Shown one piece after another: positions 26,617-35,475 of a stretch of 64,000 bases of DNA. The translations under genes and the position numbers were made by a program. The notes beneath the pieces are model-generated. The model was not told the DNA's origin and searched no databases. It was given only the letters and a program-made list of their open reading frames with translations. The DNA is taken from NCBI RefSeq assembly GCF_003234185.1, contig NZ_QKSM01000003.1:124001-188000 (forward strand), read 5' to 3'. Position 1 is the stretch's first letter. The number at the start of each line of letters is the position of its first letter. This stretch comes from Curtobacterium sp. MCSS17_008. GTDB taxonomy: Bacteria > Actinomycetota > Actinomycetes > Actinomycetales > Microbacteriaceae.

Positions 26617-28182
26617 CTAGTGCGCTGCGGTCGGGATGCTGCCCGTGGTGGCGGCCGACGCGTGCTCGAGCTTCGCGAGCCGCACCGACTGCCGGTTGAT
26701 GAGCAGGCCGCCGGCGAGGGCGACGAGCACGAGCACGCCCGCCGAGATGCCGAACGCGACGTGGTAGCCGTCGATGACGGCCTGCGCCTGCTGCAGCTTC
26801 GTCGGCGCGGACGAGAGCCCGGACAGGCTGTCCTCGACGACGTCGGCGAAGATTGTCGACAGCAAGGCCGTGCCGATCGAGCCACCGATCTGCTGCATGG
26901 TGTTCACCGTCGCCGAGGCCACGCCGGCGTCCGCCCGGGCCACACCGGTCGTCGCGGTGTTCATCGCGGACGAGAAGATCGTGCCCATGCCGAGGCCGAT
27001 CACCACGAGCGCCGGCAGGACCGTGCCCGCGTACGAACTGTCGACGTCCGTGCGGAGCAGGAGCAGGAGCCCTGTCGCCGCGACCAGGCCGCCGGCGAAG
27101 ATGAGCACCTTCGGACCGACGCGGGGGAGGAGACGACCGCCGATCTGCGTCGCCGAGATCATGATCGACAGCGGCATCGGCAGGAACGCCAGACCGGTCT
27201 GCAGGGAGCTGAAGCCGAGCGTCTGCTCGAGGTAGTAGGTCAGGAACAAGAAGATCCCGAACATGCCGATCGCCACCAGACCGATCGCGATGAACGCCCC
27301 GCCGCGGTCACGGTCGAGCACGACGCGCAGCGGCAGCAGCGGGTGGGCGACGCGCGTCTCGATGAACACGAAGGCGGCGACGAGCAGGACACCTGCGGCG
27401 AGCATGACGATCGTGAGCGGTGCGTCCCAGCCGTTCGACTCGGCGTTCGAGAAGCCGTAGACGATGCCCACCAGGCCGGAGGTGATCGTGAGGACACCGG
27501 CGACGTCGATGCGCGGCCGCTCCACCTTCGGCGGCGTCGCCATGAACACGAGCGCGCCGATGACGCCGAGGACGGCGAACACCACGTTCACGTAGAGGCA
27601 CCAGCGCCACGAGGCGTACTCGGTCAGCACGCCGCCGAGGAGCAGGCCGATCGCCGCGCCGGAGCCGGCGATGGACCCGAAGATGCCGAACGCGCGGCCG
27701 CGTTCCTTCGGGTCACGGAACGTCGTGGTCAGCATGCCGAGGGCAGACGGAGCGAGCAGGGCGCCGAAGACGCCCTGCAGCGCCCGTGCGGCGACGAGCA
27801 GGCCGAAGGAGTCCGCCAGGCCGCCGAGGACCGAGGCCAGGGCGAAGCCCACCAGCCCGATGATGAACGTGTTCTTGCGGCCGAAGAGGTCCCCGAGGCG
27901 TCCGCCGAGCAGGAGCAGCGAGCCGAACGCCAGCGAGTACGCGGTGACGATCCACTGCCGCTGGTCGGTGCCGAAGTCGAGGTCTGCCTGCGCCGACGGG
28001 AGCGCGATGTTCACGATCGTCGCGTCGAGCACGACCATCAGTTGCGCGAGCGCGATGACCGCCAGCGCGATCCAGCGGTGCTCGGCCTTGCCGGAGCCGG
28101 AGCCGGAGCCGGAGCCGGCGCTGGGCCCGGTCGTCGTGGGTGCCGCCCCGGTCGGGGTCGGCACGGTCTGTTCTGCCGTCAC
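26617..28182 (-). CDS. DHA2-family MFS drug:H+ antiporter (EmrB/QacA type)
   Basis: A 521-residue MFS transporter with 14 predicted helices. VVLDATIVNIALPSAQADLDF is the DHA2 motif D1 in helix 1, and GGRLGDLFGRKNTF is MFS motif A. ALQGVFGALLAPSALGML and GSGAAIGLLLGGVL (motif C, antiporter signature) follow. The N-terminal tail has a Ser-Gly repeat (residues about 22-31) encoded by a 6-base tandem repeat. Start GTG 28182 has AAGGAGG on the minus strand just upstream. It is divergent from a TetR regulator, an arrangement typical of multidrug efflux under local repression. The substrate is unknown. Confidence 0.93.
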   Translation of the reverse strand: MTAEQTVPTPTGAAPTTTGPSAGSGSGSGSGKAEHRWIALAVIALAQLMVVLDATIVNIALPSAQADLDFGTDQRQWIVTAYSLAFGSLLLLGGRLGDLFGRKNTFIIGLVGFALASVLGGLADSFGLLVAARALQGVFGALLAPSALGMLTTTFRDPKERGRAFGIFGSIAGSGAAIGLLLGGVLTEYASWRWCLYVNVVFAVLGVIGALVFMATPPKVERPRIDVAGVLTITSGLVGIVYGFSNAESNGWDAPLTIVMLAAGVLLVAAFVFIETRVAHPLLPLRVVLDRDRGGAFIAIGLVAIGMFGIFLFLTYYLEQTLGFSSLQTGLAFLPMPLSIMISATQIGGRLLPRVGPKVLIFAGGLVAATGLLLLLRTDVDSSYAGTVLPALVVIGLGMGTIFSSAMNTATTGVARADAGVASATVNTMQQIGGSIGTALLSTIFADVVEDSLSGLSSAPTKLQQAQAVIDGYHVAFGISAGVLVLVALAGGLLINRQSVRLAKLEHASAATTGSIPTAAH

Positions 28183-28253
28183 GGCAGCCTCCTTCTGGGA
28201 AGGGTGGAGGTGGCGGAGCACGCGCCGTCGAGCGCTTCGCGAGGAGGTGGATC

Positions 28254-28338
28254 CGGATGCATCGCATCCGCTTGTGATCAGTGTAGACCGAAACGGAGCC
28301 ACCGCATCCGTTTGTTCCCAGAATCTTCAACTACGGTC
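28254..28338. promoter_or_regulatory. Candidate TetR operators and divergent promoters (MFS/TetR)
   Basis: Two palindromes lie between the MFS and TetR starts: CGGATGC-ATC-GCATCCG at 28254-28270 and AAACGGA-N9-TCCGTTT at 28291-28313. Both contain the same half-site GCATCCG(C/T)TTGT read in one direction (28264-28275 and 28305-28315). TACGGT at 28333-28338, six bases before the TetR GTG, is its likely -10, and TTGTTC at 28312-28317 may be the -35, so the second palindrome overlaps it. TACACT on the minus strand (28280-28285) could serve the MFS gene. Binding by the TetR protein is inference. Confidence 0.6.
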
Positions 28339-28343
28339 GACCC

Positions 28344-29003
28344 GTGAGCACCACCGACTCCGCGCCCGACCTCGAGCGCCCCCTGCGCGCCGATGCCGCG
28401 CGCAACCGCGAGCTGATCCTGCAGACGGCACGCAGGTGCTTCGCGGAGCGCGGTCTCTCGGTCACGCTCAACGACATCGCGCACGAGGCCGGCGTCGGTG
28501 TCGGGACGGTCTACCGGCGGTTCGCGGACAAGGACGCCCTGATCGAGGCGCTGCTCGCGACCAAGTTCGAGGCGATGAACGACGCCGCCGCCCGCGCCGC
28601 GCAGGAGTCCGACCCGCGTGAGGCCCTGCGCGTCTACCTGATGGGCGTGTTCGAGTTCCGCGCGCGCGACCGCGCCCTGGCCGACGCCATCGTGCGCGCT
28701 GGACGCGCGCGGCCGTCGATCGTGCACGAGCGGGACCGGCTCGAGCGCCAGGTCGCGACGATCATCGAGCGTGCGTCGGCCGCGGGGGTCGTGCGCGCGG
28801 GGTTCGGCTACGCCGACCTGCCGATGCTCACCACGATGGTGGGAGCCGTCGCGGACACCACCCGTGCCCACGACCCGGACGCCTGGCGCCGCTACGCCGA
28901 GGTCGTGCTCGAGGGCGTGCTGCCCGGCGGCACCACCGAGCCCATGGTCGGTGCCCCGCTCGACCGCGCTGCCATCGAGCGCGCCCTCCACGGCCAGCCC
29001 TGA
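28344..29003 (+). CDS. TetR-family transcriptional repressor
   Basis: A 219-residue TetR-type regulator. The DNA-binding domain at about residues 20-65 includes AARNRELILQTARRCFAERG and the helix-turn-helix SVTLNDIAHEAGVGVGTVYRRFADKDAL. The C-terminal alpha-helical ligand domain ends with WRRYAEVVLEGVLPG, as in actinobacterial efflux repressors. The GTG at 28344 is six bases after TACGGT, so the mRNA is likely leaderless. It is divergent from the DHA2 transporter and very probably represses it and itself through the palindromes at 28254-28313, releasing on binding a transported drug. Confidence 0.93.
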   Translation: MSTTDSAPDLERPLRADAARNRELILQTARRCFAERGLSVTLNDIAHEAGVGVGTVYRRFADKDALIEALLATKFEAMNDAAARAAQESDPREALRVYLMGVFEFRARDRALADAIVRAGRARPSIVHERDRLERQVATIIERASAAGVVRAGFGYADLPMLTTMVGAVADTTRAHDPDAWRRYAEVVLEGVLPGGTTEPMVGAPLDRAAIERALHGQP

Positions 29004-29100
29004 CGGGCGACCGGCGCGGGCGGCGCCGGCGGCCGCCGGATGCGACCGGCGGACGCGACCGGTCGGGACGGCCGGCGACGGGACGCGCCGAGCGCGACAC

Positions 29101-29150
29101 CGGACGGCACGGGAGGCGGGTGGCGGACACGGCCACGTGCCTCCCGTCCG
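29101..29150. terminator. Intergenic hairpin repeat, copy 4 (degenerate A-type)
   Basis: A left arm with ACGGGAGGC (29109-29117) and GGTGG faces a right arm CCACGTGCCTCCCGTCCG (29133-29150). The left arm has an inserted base and two mismatches compared with other copies. It sits in the 157-base gap between the convergent TetR and mannosyltransferase genes; the rest of the gap is GC-rich with no gene. Confidence 0.65.
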
Positions 29151-29160
29151 TCGCTCGGGG

Positions 29161-30792
29161 CTACAGCCAGCTCGGCAGCCAGTAGTGCGACCGGATGAAG
29201 TCCCACGGCATCTGCAGCCCGGTCCACATCGGGTACCAGTAGGCGGACGCGAGCACGACCACGCCGAGGTACACGCCGACCCAGACCAGCGCCCGCGTGC
29301 GTCGGTGCCGAGGATCGCGCCGCGACCCGGCGACGAGCCCGATCACCGCCGCCAGTGCCATCACGAGGAACGGCTCGAAGGCCACCGTGTAGAACTGGAA
29401 CACGGTCCGGCCCGTGTACATGAGCCACGGCAGGTACCCACCCGCGACCCCGATCAGCACGAAGCCGTACTCCCAGCGGCGACGCAGCACGAAGAGCACG
29501 AGCAGGGCGATCGTCGCGACGACCGAGGCGTACCAGACGAAGGGGTTCGCGATGCCGGTGATGGCCTCGCCGCACCGGTCCGCCCAGCAGCCGTCCTGTC
29601 CCGCGTCCGTCCCCTCGTAGTACATGGACGTCGGCCGCTGCATCACGAGCCAGAGCAGCGGGTTCGCCTGGTACGAGTGCGGCGTGTGCAACCCGATGTT
29701 GAAGCCGTAGATCTCCGACTGGTAGTGCCACCAGTTCTGGAACGCGTCCGGCACCCACGCCAGCACGCCCGTCCAGCGCTCCCCGCCGGAGGCGATCCAG
29801 TCGCGGTCCCAGCCGCCCTCGGTGCGGAACCACCCCGTCCACGACGCCAGGTAGGTCGCGGCGGCGATCGGCACGGTGAGCAGGAACGACACCGGCGCCT
29901 GCTGCAGGAACGCACTCGACGACCAGAACGTCACGCCCGCTCGACGCCGCATCATCATGTCGCTCAACACGGAGTACAGCGCGAAGAACGCCAGGAAGTA
30001 CAGGCCCGACCACTTCGTCGCGGACGCCAGCCCGAGCGCGACACCCATCGCGACCAGCCACGGTCGCCACAGGAGCACGGGGCCCCACAGCGTGTCGCGC
30101 CCCGCGTCCGCGCGCCGCACCACCCAGGCGTCCAGCCGGCGCTGGGTCCACCTCCGGTCGAGCAGCAGCGCACCGGCACCGAGCACGACGAAGAACGTCA
30201 GGATGCCGTCGAGCAACGTCACCCGCGACAGCACGATCGCCTGCCCGTCGATCGCGAGCAGGAACCCGGCGAGCGTCCCGATCGCCGTCGACCGGAACAG
30301 CGACCGTGCGATGACGGCCGTCAGGAACACCGTGGCGGTGCCGAGCACGGCGACCGTGAACCGCCAGCCGAACGAGCTGTCCGCACCGAAGAGCAGCATC
30401 CCGAGGCCGATGAGGTACTTGCCGAGCGGTGGGTGCGCGATGAACTCGGCCGCCCGCGAGTACAGGTCCGTCTCCCCGTCCGCGAAGCGCTGATCGGTCG
30501 TCGGCGCACCGTCGTCCGAGGAGTTCGCCGGCCAGGTGCCCTCGTACCCGAGGTGCACGATCGACCAGCCGTCCTTGACGTAGTAGGTCTCGTCGAACAC
30601 GAGCGAGTGCGGGTGCCCGAGGCTGACCAACCGCAGCACCGCGGCGAGCAGCGTGACGGCGAGCGGCCCGGTCCAGCGCCAGACGGCGACACGGCGGGAG
30701 GTCGAGAGCACGCGCCCCCACCAGTCGTCGAGACGGGAGCCGACCGGTTCGTCGACGAGGGCGGCGCGGTCGTCGGTCAGCTCGGTGGTCAT
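29161..30792 (-). CDS. Dolichyl-phosphate-mannose-protein mannosyltransferase (PMT, GT39)
   Basis: A 543-residue polytopic membrane enzyme of the PMT family, which transfers mannose from polyprenyl-phosphate mannose to Ser/Thr of exported proteins in actinobacteria. After about 40 cytoplasmic residues comes a first helix, then the large acidic loop HPHSLVFDETYYVKDGW, whose DE pair is the catalytic signature. FIAHPPLGKYLIGLGMLLFG and GWRFTVAVLGT follow in the family order. About ten helices continue to a C-terminal DFIRSHYWLPSWL. Start ATG 30792 has TAGGAT at 30800-30805 (minus strand), 7 bases upstream. It is divergent from rsmI across 53 bases, a neighbourhood commonly kept in actinobacteria. 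Confidence 0.93.
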   Translation of the reverse strand: MTTELTDDRAALVDEPVGSRLDDWWGRVLSTSRRVAVWRWTGPLAVTLLAAVLRLVSLGHPHSLVFDETYYVKDGWSIVHLGYEGTWPANSSDDGAPTTDQRFADGETDLYSRAAEFIAHPPLGKYLIGLGMLLFGADSSFGWRFTVAVLGTATVFLTAVIARSLFRSTAIGTLAGFLLAIDGQAIVLSRVTLLDGILTFFVVLGAGALLLDRRWTQRRLDAWVVRRADAGRDTLWGPVLLWRPWLVAMGVALGLASATKWSGLYFLAFFALYSVLSDMMMRRRAGVTFWSSSAFLQQAPVSFLLTVPIAAATYLASWTGWFRTEGGWDRDWIASGGERWTGVLAWVPDAFQNWWHYQSEIYGFNIGLHTPHSYQANPLLWLVMQRPTSMYYEGTDAGQDGCWADRCGEAITGIANPFVWYASVVATIALLVLFVLRRRWEYGFVLIGVAGGYLPWLMYTGRTVFQFYTVAFEPFLVMALAAVIGLVAGSRRDPRHRRTRALVWVGVYLGVVVLASAYWYPMWTGLQMPWDFIRSHYWLPSWL

Positions 30793-30845
30793 CGGCAGCA
30801 TCCTACGGATCGCCGCCATGACCGGACTGCGACCACAATGGGGTG

Positions 30846-31667
30846 GTGATCGTCCTCGCAGCAACGCCCATCGGCAACCTCGGCGACGCGTCGCGCCGGC
30901 TCGTCGAGACCCTGTCGAACGCGAGCGTCGTGGCCGCGGAGGACACCCGCACGGCCATCCACCTCATGCGGGCGCTCGGCATCGAGAACCGGCCGCGGCT
31001 CATCGCGCTCCACGAGCACAACGAGCGGGCGAAGGCCTCCGAGGTGGTCGAGCTCGCCCGCGAGGAGGACGTGGTGGTCCTCACCGACGCGGGCATGCCG
31101 GCGATCAGCGACCCGGGGTTCCCCCTGGTGGAGGCCGCTGCCGCCGCCGGGGTGACCGTCACCGCCCTTCCCGGTCCGTCCGCGGTGCTCATGGCGCTCG
31201 CCGTGTCCGGCCTGCCGACCGACCGGTTCAGCTTCGAGGGCTTCCCCACCCGCAAGGCGGGGGAGCGCCGACGTCTGTTCGCGTCGCTCGCCGGGGAGCA
31301 GCGGACGATGGTGTTCTTCGAGTCGCCGCACCGGCTCGCCGACACGCTCGCCGACATGGCCGCCGGCTTCGGCGACGACCGGCGCGGGGTGGTCTGCCGC
31401 GAGCTGACGAAGCTCCACGAGGAGGTCCGGCGCGACTCCCTCGCCGCGCTCGCCGCATGGGCGGCCGAGGGCGTGCGGGGGGAGATCTGCATCGTCGTCG
31501 AGGGCTCGAGCGGCGCGCTCGACGTCACGAGCATCGAGGACGGTGTGCGGCTGGTGCTCGAGCGGGTCGCCGCCGGATCGCGCATGAAGGAGGCCGCGGC
31601 GGCCGTCGCGGACGCGACCGGCCTGTCGAAGCGCGACCTGTACGAGGGCGCGCTGGCGGCGCGCTGA
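30846..31667 (+). CDS. rsmI: 16S rRNA (cytidine-1402-2'-O)-methyltransferase RsmI
   Basis: A 273-residue tetrapyrrole-methylase-fold enzyme that methylates the 2'-OH of C1402 in the decoding centre of 16S rRNA using S-adenosylmethionine. LAATPIGNLGDASRRLVETL is the family opening; AAEDTR, DAGMPAISDPG and LPGPSAVLMAL form the SAM-binding and active-site region, and FEGFPTRKAGERRR and FFESPHRL complete the RsmI signature. Two adjacent GTG codons (30843 and 30846) can start; I prefer 30846 because a weak -10 (CACAAT, 30834-30839) is six bases before it. It is divergent from the PMT gene. A degenerate hairpin repeat follows its stop. Confidence 0.95.
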   Translation: MIVLAATPIGNLGDASRRLVETLSNASVVAAEDTRTAIHLMRALGIENRPRLIALHEHNERAKASEVVELAREEDVVVLTDAGMPAISDPGFPLVEAAAAAGVTVTALPGPSAVLMALAVSGLPTDRFSFEGFPTRKAGERRRLFASLAGEQRTMVFFESPHRLADTLADMAAGFGDDRRGVVCRELTKLHEEVRRDSLAALAAWAAEGVRGEICIVVEGSSGALDVTSIEDGVRLVLERVAAGSRMKEAAAAVADATGLSKRDLYEGALAAR

Positions 31668-31680
31668 CGCCACGAGCCGT

Positions 31681-31726
31681 CGGCCGGGAGGAACGGGTCG
31701 GGCCCGGCGCGCGCCTCCCGTCCGGC
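31681..31726. terminator. Intergenic hairpin repeat, copy 5 (mixed type)
   Basis: The left arm carries the C-type core CGGCCGGGAGG (31681-31691) and the right arm the A-type CCTCCCGTCCGG (31714-31725), so the variable base is mismatched here. It begins 14 bases after rsmI and precedes metG, which has its own -10 at 31774. It is the one copy where the compensating change is broken. Confidence 0.6.
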
Positions 31727-31786
31727 TTCTCCACAGGTGGGGCGGGGCGCGTCATGCGGTTCCCGGCCGCCCGTAGGATGGTCCGC

Positions 31787-33367
31787 ATGTCCGACGGGTC
31801 CTCGTTCAGCATCACCACGCCGATCTTCTACGTGAACGACGTGCCCCACATCGGGCACGCCTACACCGAGGTCGCCGCGGACGTCCTCGCTCGCTGGCAC
31901 CGGCAGCGCGGCGACGACACCTGGCTGCTGACCGGCACCGACGAGCACGGGCAGAAGATCCTGCGCACCGCCTCGGCGAACGACGTCTCCCCGCAGGAGT
32001 GGGCGGACCGTCTGGTCACCGACGCGTGGAAGCCGCTGCTCGACACGGTCGACGTCGCGAACGACGACTTCATCCGCACCACCGACGAGCGCCACGAGCG
32101 CGGCGTGACGGCGTTCCTGCAGAAGCTGTACGACGACGGCTTCATCTACGCCGGTGAGTTCGAGGGCTTCTACTGCGTCGGGTGCGAGGAGTACAAGCAG
32201 CCGAGCGACCTCGTTCCCGGCACCGGGCCGTACGAGGGCCAGCAGGTCTGCGCGATCCACTCGATCCCGGTCGAGGTGCTGTCGGAGCGCAACTACTTCT
32301 TCCGCATGTCCGACTTCGAGCAGCGGCTGCTCGACCTGTACGAGTCGAACCCGCAGTTCATCCAGCCCGAGAGCGTGCGCAACGAGATCGTCTCGTTCGT
32401 CAAGCAGGGCCTGCGCGACCTGTCGATCTCGCGGTCCAGCTTCGACTGGGGCATCCAGATCCCGTGGGACCACGACCACGTGCTCTACGTGTGGTTCGAC
32501 GCGCTCCTCAACTACGTGACGGCCCTCGGCTACGGCTCCGACGACGACGAGGCGTTCCGGCGCCTCTGGCCGAGCGTGCACATCGTCGGGAAGGACATCG
32601 CCCGCTTCCACGCGGTCATCTGGCCGGCCATGCTCATGGCTGCCGGGCTCCCCGTGCCCGAGCGCGTGTTCGGTCACGGATGGCTGCTCGTCGGCGGCGA
32701 GAAGATGTCCAAGTCGAAGCTCACCGGCATCGCGCCGTCGGAGATCACGGACACGTTCGGGTCCGACGCCTTCCGCTACTACTTCCTGCGCGCGATCACG
32801 TTCGGGCAGGACGGCAACTTCAGCTGGGAGGACATCTCGGCGCGCTACTCGGCGGACCTCGCCAACGGGTTCGGCAACCTGGCGTCGCGCCTCGTCGCGA
32901 TGCTGCAGAAGTACTTCGACGGCGCGGTCCCCGAGCGCGGCGAACCGACCGACTCCGACCGGGCGGTCGACGCCCTCGCGGTGTCCGTCACCGAGCGTGC
33001 CGACGCAGCGATCCAGGCGTTCGCGCCGCACGACGCGATCGCCGCCGTGTGGGAGCTCGTCGACGCCCTGAACGGGTACATCACCGAGCAGGAGCCGTGG
33101 GCCCTGGCGAAGGACGAGGCGAAGCGCGAGCGGCTGGGTACCGTCCTCGCCACCGCGTTGCGCGGGCTAGGCACGGTCAACGTCCTGATCTCCCCGGTCA
33201 TGCCGAAGGCGACCGAGAAGCTCTGGTCCTCGATCGGTGCCGGCGGCTCCGTCGCCGAGCAGCGCATCGACCGTGCTTGGGAGTGGCAGGGCGCGGAGAC
33301 CGTCGTGCCGCTCGGCTCGGGGCTGTTCCCGCGCATCGAGCAGCAGCCCGAGCAGGGCGCAGCGTGA
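31787..33367 (+). CDS. metG: Methionyl-tRNA synthetase
   Basis: A 526-residue class I aminoacyl-tRNA synthetase that charges tRNA(Met). HIGH is at residues 21-24 and KMSKS at 306-310. The CP insertion contains FYCVGCEEYKQPSDL with a single CxxC, so the zinc knuckle is of the reduced type. WDHDHVLYVWFDALLNY and VHIVGKDIARFHAVIWPAMLMAAG are the catalytic-core signatures. There is no C-terminal tRNA-binding (Trbp111) extension, which fits the short actinobacterial form. Start ATG 31787 is preceded by TAGGAT at 31774-31779 with 7 bases between, a leaderless pattern. It overlaps tatD by four bases and heads the metG-tatD-rsmA operon. Confidence 0.96.
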   Translation: MSDGSSFSITTPIFYVNDVPHIGHAYTEVAADVLARWHRQRGDDTWLLTGTDEHGQKILRTASANDVSPQEWADRLVTDAWKPLLDTVDVANDDFIRTTDERHERGVTAFLQKLYDDGFIYAGEFEGFYCVGCEEYKQPSDLVPGTGPYEGQQVCAIHSIPVEVLSERNYFFRMSDFEQRLLDLYESNPQFIQPESVRNEIVSFVKQGLRDLSISRSSFDWGIQIPWDHDHVLYVWFDALLNYVTALGYGSDDDEAFRRLWPSVHIVGKDIARFHAVIWPAMLMAAGLPVPERVFGHGWLLVGGEKMSKSKLTGIAPSEITDTFGSDAFRYYFLRAITFGQDGNFSWEDISARYSADLANGFGNLASRLVAMLQKYFDGAVPERGEPTDSDRAVDALAVSVTERADAAIQAFAPHDAIAAVWELVDALNGYITEQEPWALAKDEAKRERLGTVLATALRGLGTVNVLISPVMPKATEKLWSSIGAGGSVAEQRIDRAWEWQGAETVVPLGSGLFPRIEQQPEQGAA

Positions 33368-34302
33368 CCGACGCGGCCGACGCCTCGCACGTCCGGGCTC
33401 GGGGCGAGGGACCGACGGGTGGCTCGAAGCGCGACCTGAGCTACCCGCCGCTGCCGCAGGCGCTCGTCGTGCCCGTGTACGACAACCACACCCACATGGA
33501 GATCGCCGACGGCGTCGGCGAGGGCGGCGACGGCCCGCTCGACTACCGCGAGCACCTCGACCGGGCGTCGAGCGTCGGCGTCCGCGGCGTCGTGCAGGTC
33601 GGCACCGACCTCGCGACCTCCGAGTGGTCCGCGCAGATCGCCGCGCGCGAGCCCCGCGTGCTGGCCGCCGTCGCGTTGCACCCGAACGAGGCCCCCGTCC
33701 TCGACGAGCAGGGGCTCCTCGACGAGCACCTCGCCGGCATCGAGCGTCTCGCGGCGTTGCCCCGTGTCCGCGCGATCGGCGAGACCGGCCTCGACTTCTT
33801 CCGGACCGGCGAGGACGGCCGCGCCGCGCAGATCCGCTCGTTCGAGGAGCACATCCGCATCGCCAAGGAGCACGACCTCGCCCTGACGATCCACGACCGT
33901 GACGCGCACGACGCCGTGGTCGAGGTGCTCGACCGCGTCGGCGCTCCCGAGAAGACCGTGTTCCACTGCTTCTCCGGCGGCCCCGACCTCGCACGGCTCT
34001 GCGCCGAGCGCGGGTGGTACATGTCGTTCGCCGGCACGGTGACGTTCAAGAACGCGCAGCCGCTCCGCGATGCGCTGCAGGTCGCACCCCGTCACCTCGT
34101 CATGATCGAGACCGACGCGCCGTTCCTCACGCCGACCCCGTACCGCGGGCGGCCGAACGCGCCGTACCTCATCCCGCTCACGCTGCGGTCGATGGCCGAG
34201 ACCCTCGGCACCGACGCGTCGATGCTCGCGGCGCAGATCGCCTCGACCACCGAGCTGGTCTACGGCGCGTGGGACGCCGAACCCGTCACGGTGGACGAGT
34301 AG
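33364..34302 (+). CDS. TatD-family metal-dependent DNase
   Basis: A 312-residue TatD/YcfH-type hydrolase. After a polar extension of about 42 residues, DNHTHME supplies the HxH metal ligands (near residues 42-44). ALHPNEAP, IGETGLDFF, LTIHDRDAH and FHCFSG give further His and Glu ligands, and VMIETDAPFLTP holds the last Asp. The order is that of the amidohydrolase-like barrel. TatD proteins show 3'-5' exonuclease or D-aminoacyl-tRNA deacylase-type activity. The GTG at 33364 overlaps the metG stop (GTGA), so translation is coupled. The gene order metG-tatD-rsmA is the usual one in actinobacteria. Confidence 0.94.
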   Translation: MTDAADASHVRARGEGPTGGSKRDLSYPPLPQALVVPVYDNHTHMEIADGVGEGGDGPLDYREHLDRASSVGVRGVVQVGTDLATSEWSAQIAAREPRVLAAVALHPNEAPVLDEQGLLDEHLAGIERLAALPRVRAIGETGLDFFRTGEDGRAAQIRSFEEHIRIAKEHDLALTIHDRDAHDAVVEVLDRVGAPEKTVFHCFSGGPDLARLCAERGWYMSFAGTVTFKNAQPLRDALQVAPRHLVMIETDAPFLTPTPYRGRPNAPYLIPLTLRSMAETLGTDASMLAAQIASTTELVYGAWDAEPVTVDE

Positions 34303-34304
34303 GC

Positions 34305-35159
34305 GTGGGGGCCCTGCTCGGCCCGGCGGAGATCCGGGACCTCGCGGCGAAGCTCGACGTCACCCCGACGAAGAAGCTCGGCCAGAACTTCGTGCACGAC
34401 GCGAACACCGTGCGGCGGATCGTCACCGCCGGTCGGGTGACGGCCGACTCCCGCGTGCTCGAGATCGGTCCGGGGCTCGGGTCGCTGACGCTCGGACTGA
34501 CGGAGACCGGGGCGTCGGTGACGGCGGTGGAGATCGACGGACGGCTCGCGGCGCAGCTGCCGACGACCGTGTCGCTCATGCAGCCCGACGCCCGGCTGCG
34601 GGTCGTCCACCAGGACGCGCTCGCCGTCACGGCGGACGAGTTGCCCGAAGCGCCCACGCACGTGGTGGCGAACCTGCCGTACAACGTGTCGGTGCCCGTG
34701 CTCCTGCACCTGCTCGCGACCTTCCCGACCATCGAGCGCGTGCTCGTCATGGTGCAGGCGGAGGTCGGCTACCGGATCGCCGCGGGCCCCGGCAGCAAGG
34801 TCTACGGCGCCCCGAGCGTCAAGGCGGCCTGGTACGGGGCCTGGTCGATCGCGGGCCAGATCAGCCGCCAGGTGTTCTGGCCGGTCCCGAACGTCGACAG
34901 CGTGCTCGTCGGGTTCGACCGGCGGGAGCACCCGGGGGACGACGCGCTGCGGGCGCAGGTCTTCGCGCTCGTCGACGGAGCGTTCCAGCAGCGCCGGAAG
35001 ATGCTCCGTCAGAGCCTGTCCGGCGTGCTCGGCTCCAGCGCCCGCGCCTCGGAGCTGCTGACCGCCGCCGGCCTCGACCCGACCGCTCGGGGTGAGGCAC
35101 TGTCGCCGGACGACTTCGTGCAGCTCGGACGGACGGTCCTCGCCGCCGGGGAGGACTGA
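34305..35159 (+). CDS. rsmA: 16S rRNA (adenine-1518/1519-N6)-dimethyltransferase RsmA (KsgA)
   Basis: A 284-residue enzyme that dimethylates two adjacent adenines near the 3' end of 16S rRNA during 30S maturation. KKLGQNFVHDANTVRRIV is the family N-terminus. VLEIGPGLGSLTLGL binds S-adenosylmethionine, and NLPYNVSVPVLLHLL carries the catalytic NLPY motif. VMVQAEVGYRI and FWPVPNVDSVLV are also family segments, and the small C-terminal domain has RRKMLRQSL. The GTG start at 34305 is two bases after the tatD stop. In many actinobacteria ispE follows at once; here ispE is at 41755, with accessory genes in between. Confidence 0.96.
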   Translation: MGALLGPAEIRDLAAKLDVTPTKKLGQNFVHDANTVRRIVTAGRVTADSRVLEIGPGLGSLTLGLTETGASVTAVEIDGRLAAQLPTTVSLMQPDARLRVVHQDALAVTADELPEAPTHVVANLPYNVSVPVLLHLLATFPTIERVLVMVQAEVGYRIAAGPGSKVYGAPSVKAAWYGAWSIAGQISRQVFWPVPNVDSVLVGFDRREHPGDDALRAQVFALVDGAFQQRRKMLRQSLSGVLGSSARASELLTAAGLDPTARGEALSPDDFVQLGRTVLAAGED

Positions 35160-35177
35160 GCAGGGACGCGAGCATCC

Positions 35178-35366
35178 GTGGACCTGGCGGACCTACCGCC
35201 CTTCCCCGTGACCGCACGCCGACGAGCCCCAGGAGAGCCGCTCGTCCTCCGGCGCACGCCGTCCATCGGCACACTGCAGGAACGGCTGGCTCGCTTGGAC
35301 GAAGCGTTGGATCCGTCAGGAGAACGATCAGTGTCGTCCACGGTGGTCGTCCCCGAGACCGCCTGA
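35178..35366 (+). CDS. Small open frame of 62 codons, possible hypothetical protein
   Basis: A GTG-started frame 18 bases after rsmA encodes a 62-residue product with the polar segment TLQERLARLDEAL, which could form one helix. Codon choice is less G/C-biased at third positions than in flanking genes, so it may be a remnant or horizontally gained. I recognise no family. A short antitoxin-like or truncated protein is conceivable but not supported. The stretch 35160-35475 (316 bases) otherwise holds only the -10 of the next gene and a weak GCCGATG...CATCGGC repeat (35372-35441). Confidence 0.3.
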   Translation: MDLADLPPFPVTARRRAPGEPLVLRRTPSIGTLQERLARLDEALDPSGERSVSSTVVVPETA

Positions 35367-35475
35367 CAGATGCCGATGGTGAGATGAACGGTCGGTGCTC
35401 GCGCCCCAAGGCGTCGACAGCCGTTGTGTGCTGCATCGGCGACAGCCCGGATCGGGGGAACCGTAGGCTTTGCGG

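Noticed and set aside
25609-28347. Plus-strand open frame of about 900 codons opposite the sulfurtransferase and MFS genes
   Set aside because: It spans two real genes on the other strand and an intergenic control region, and its product has no recognisable fold.
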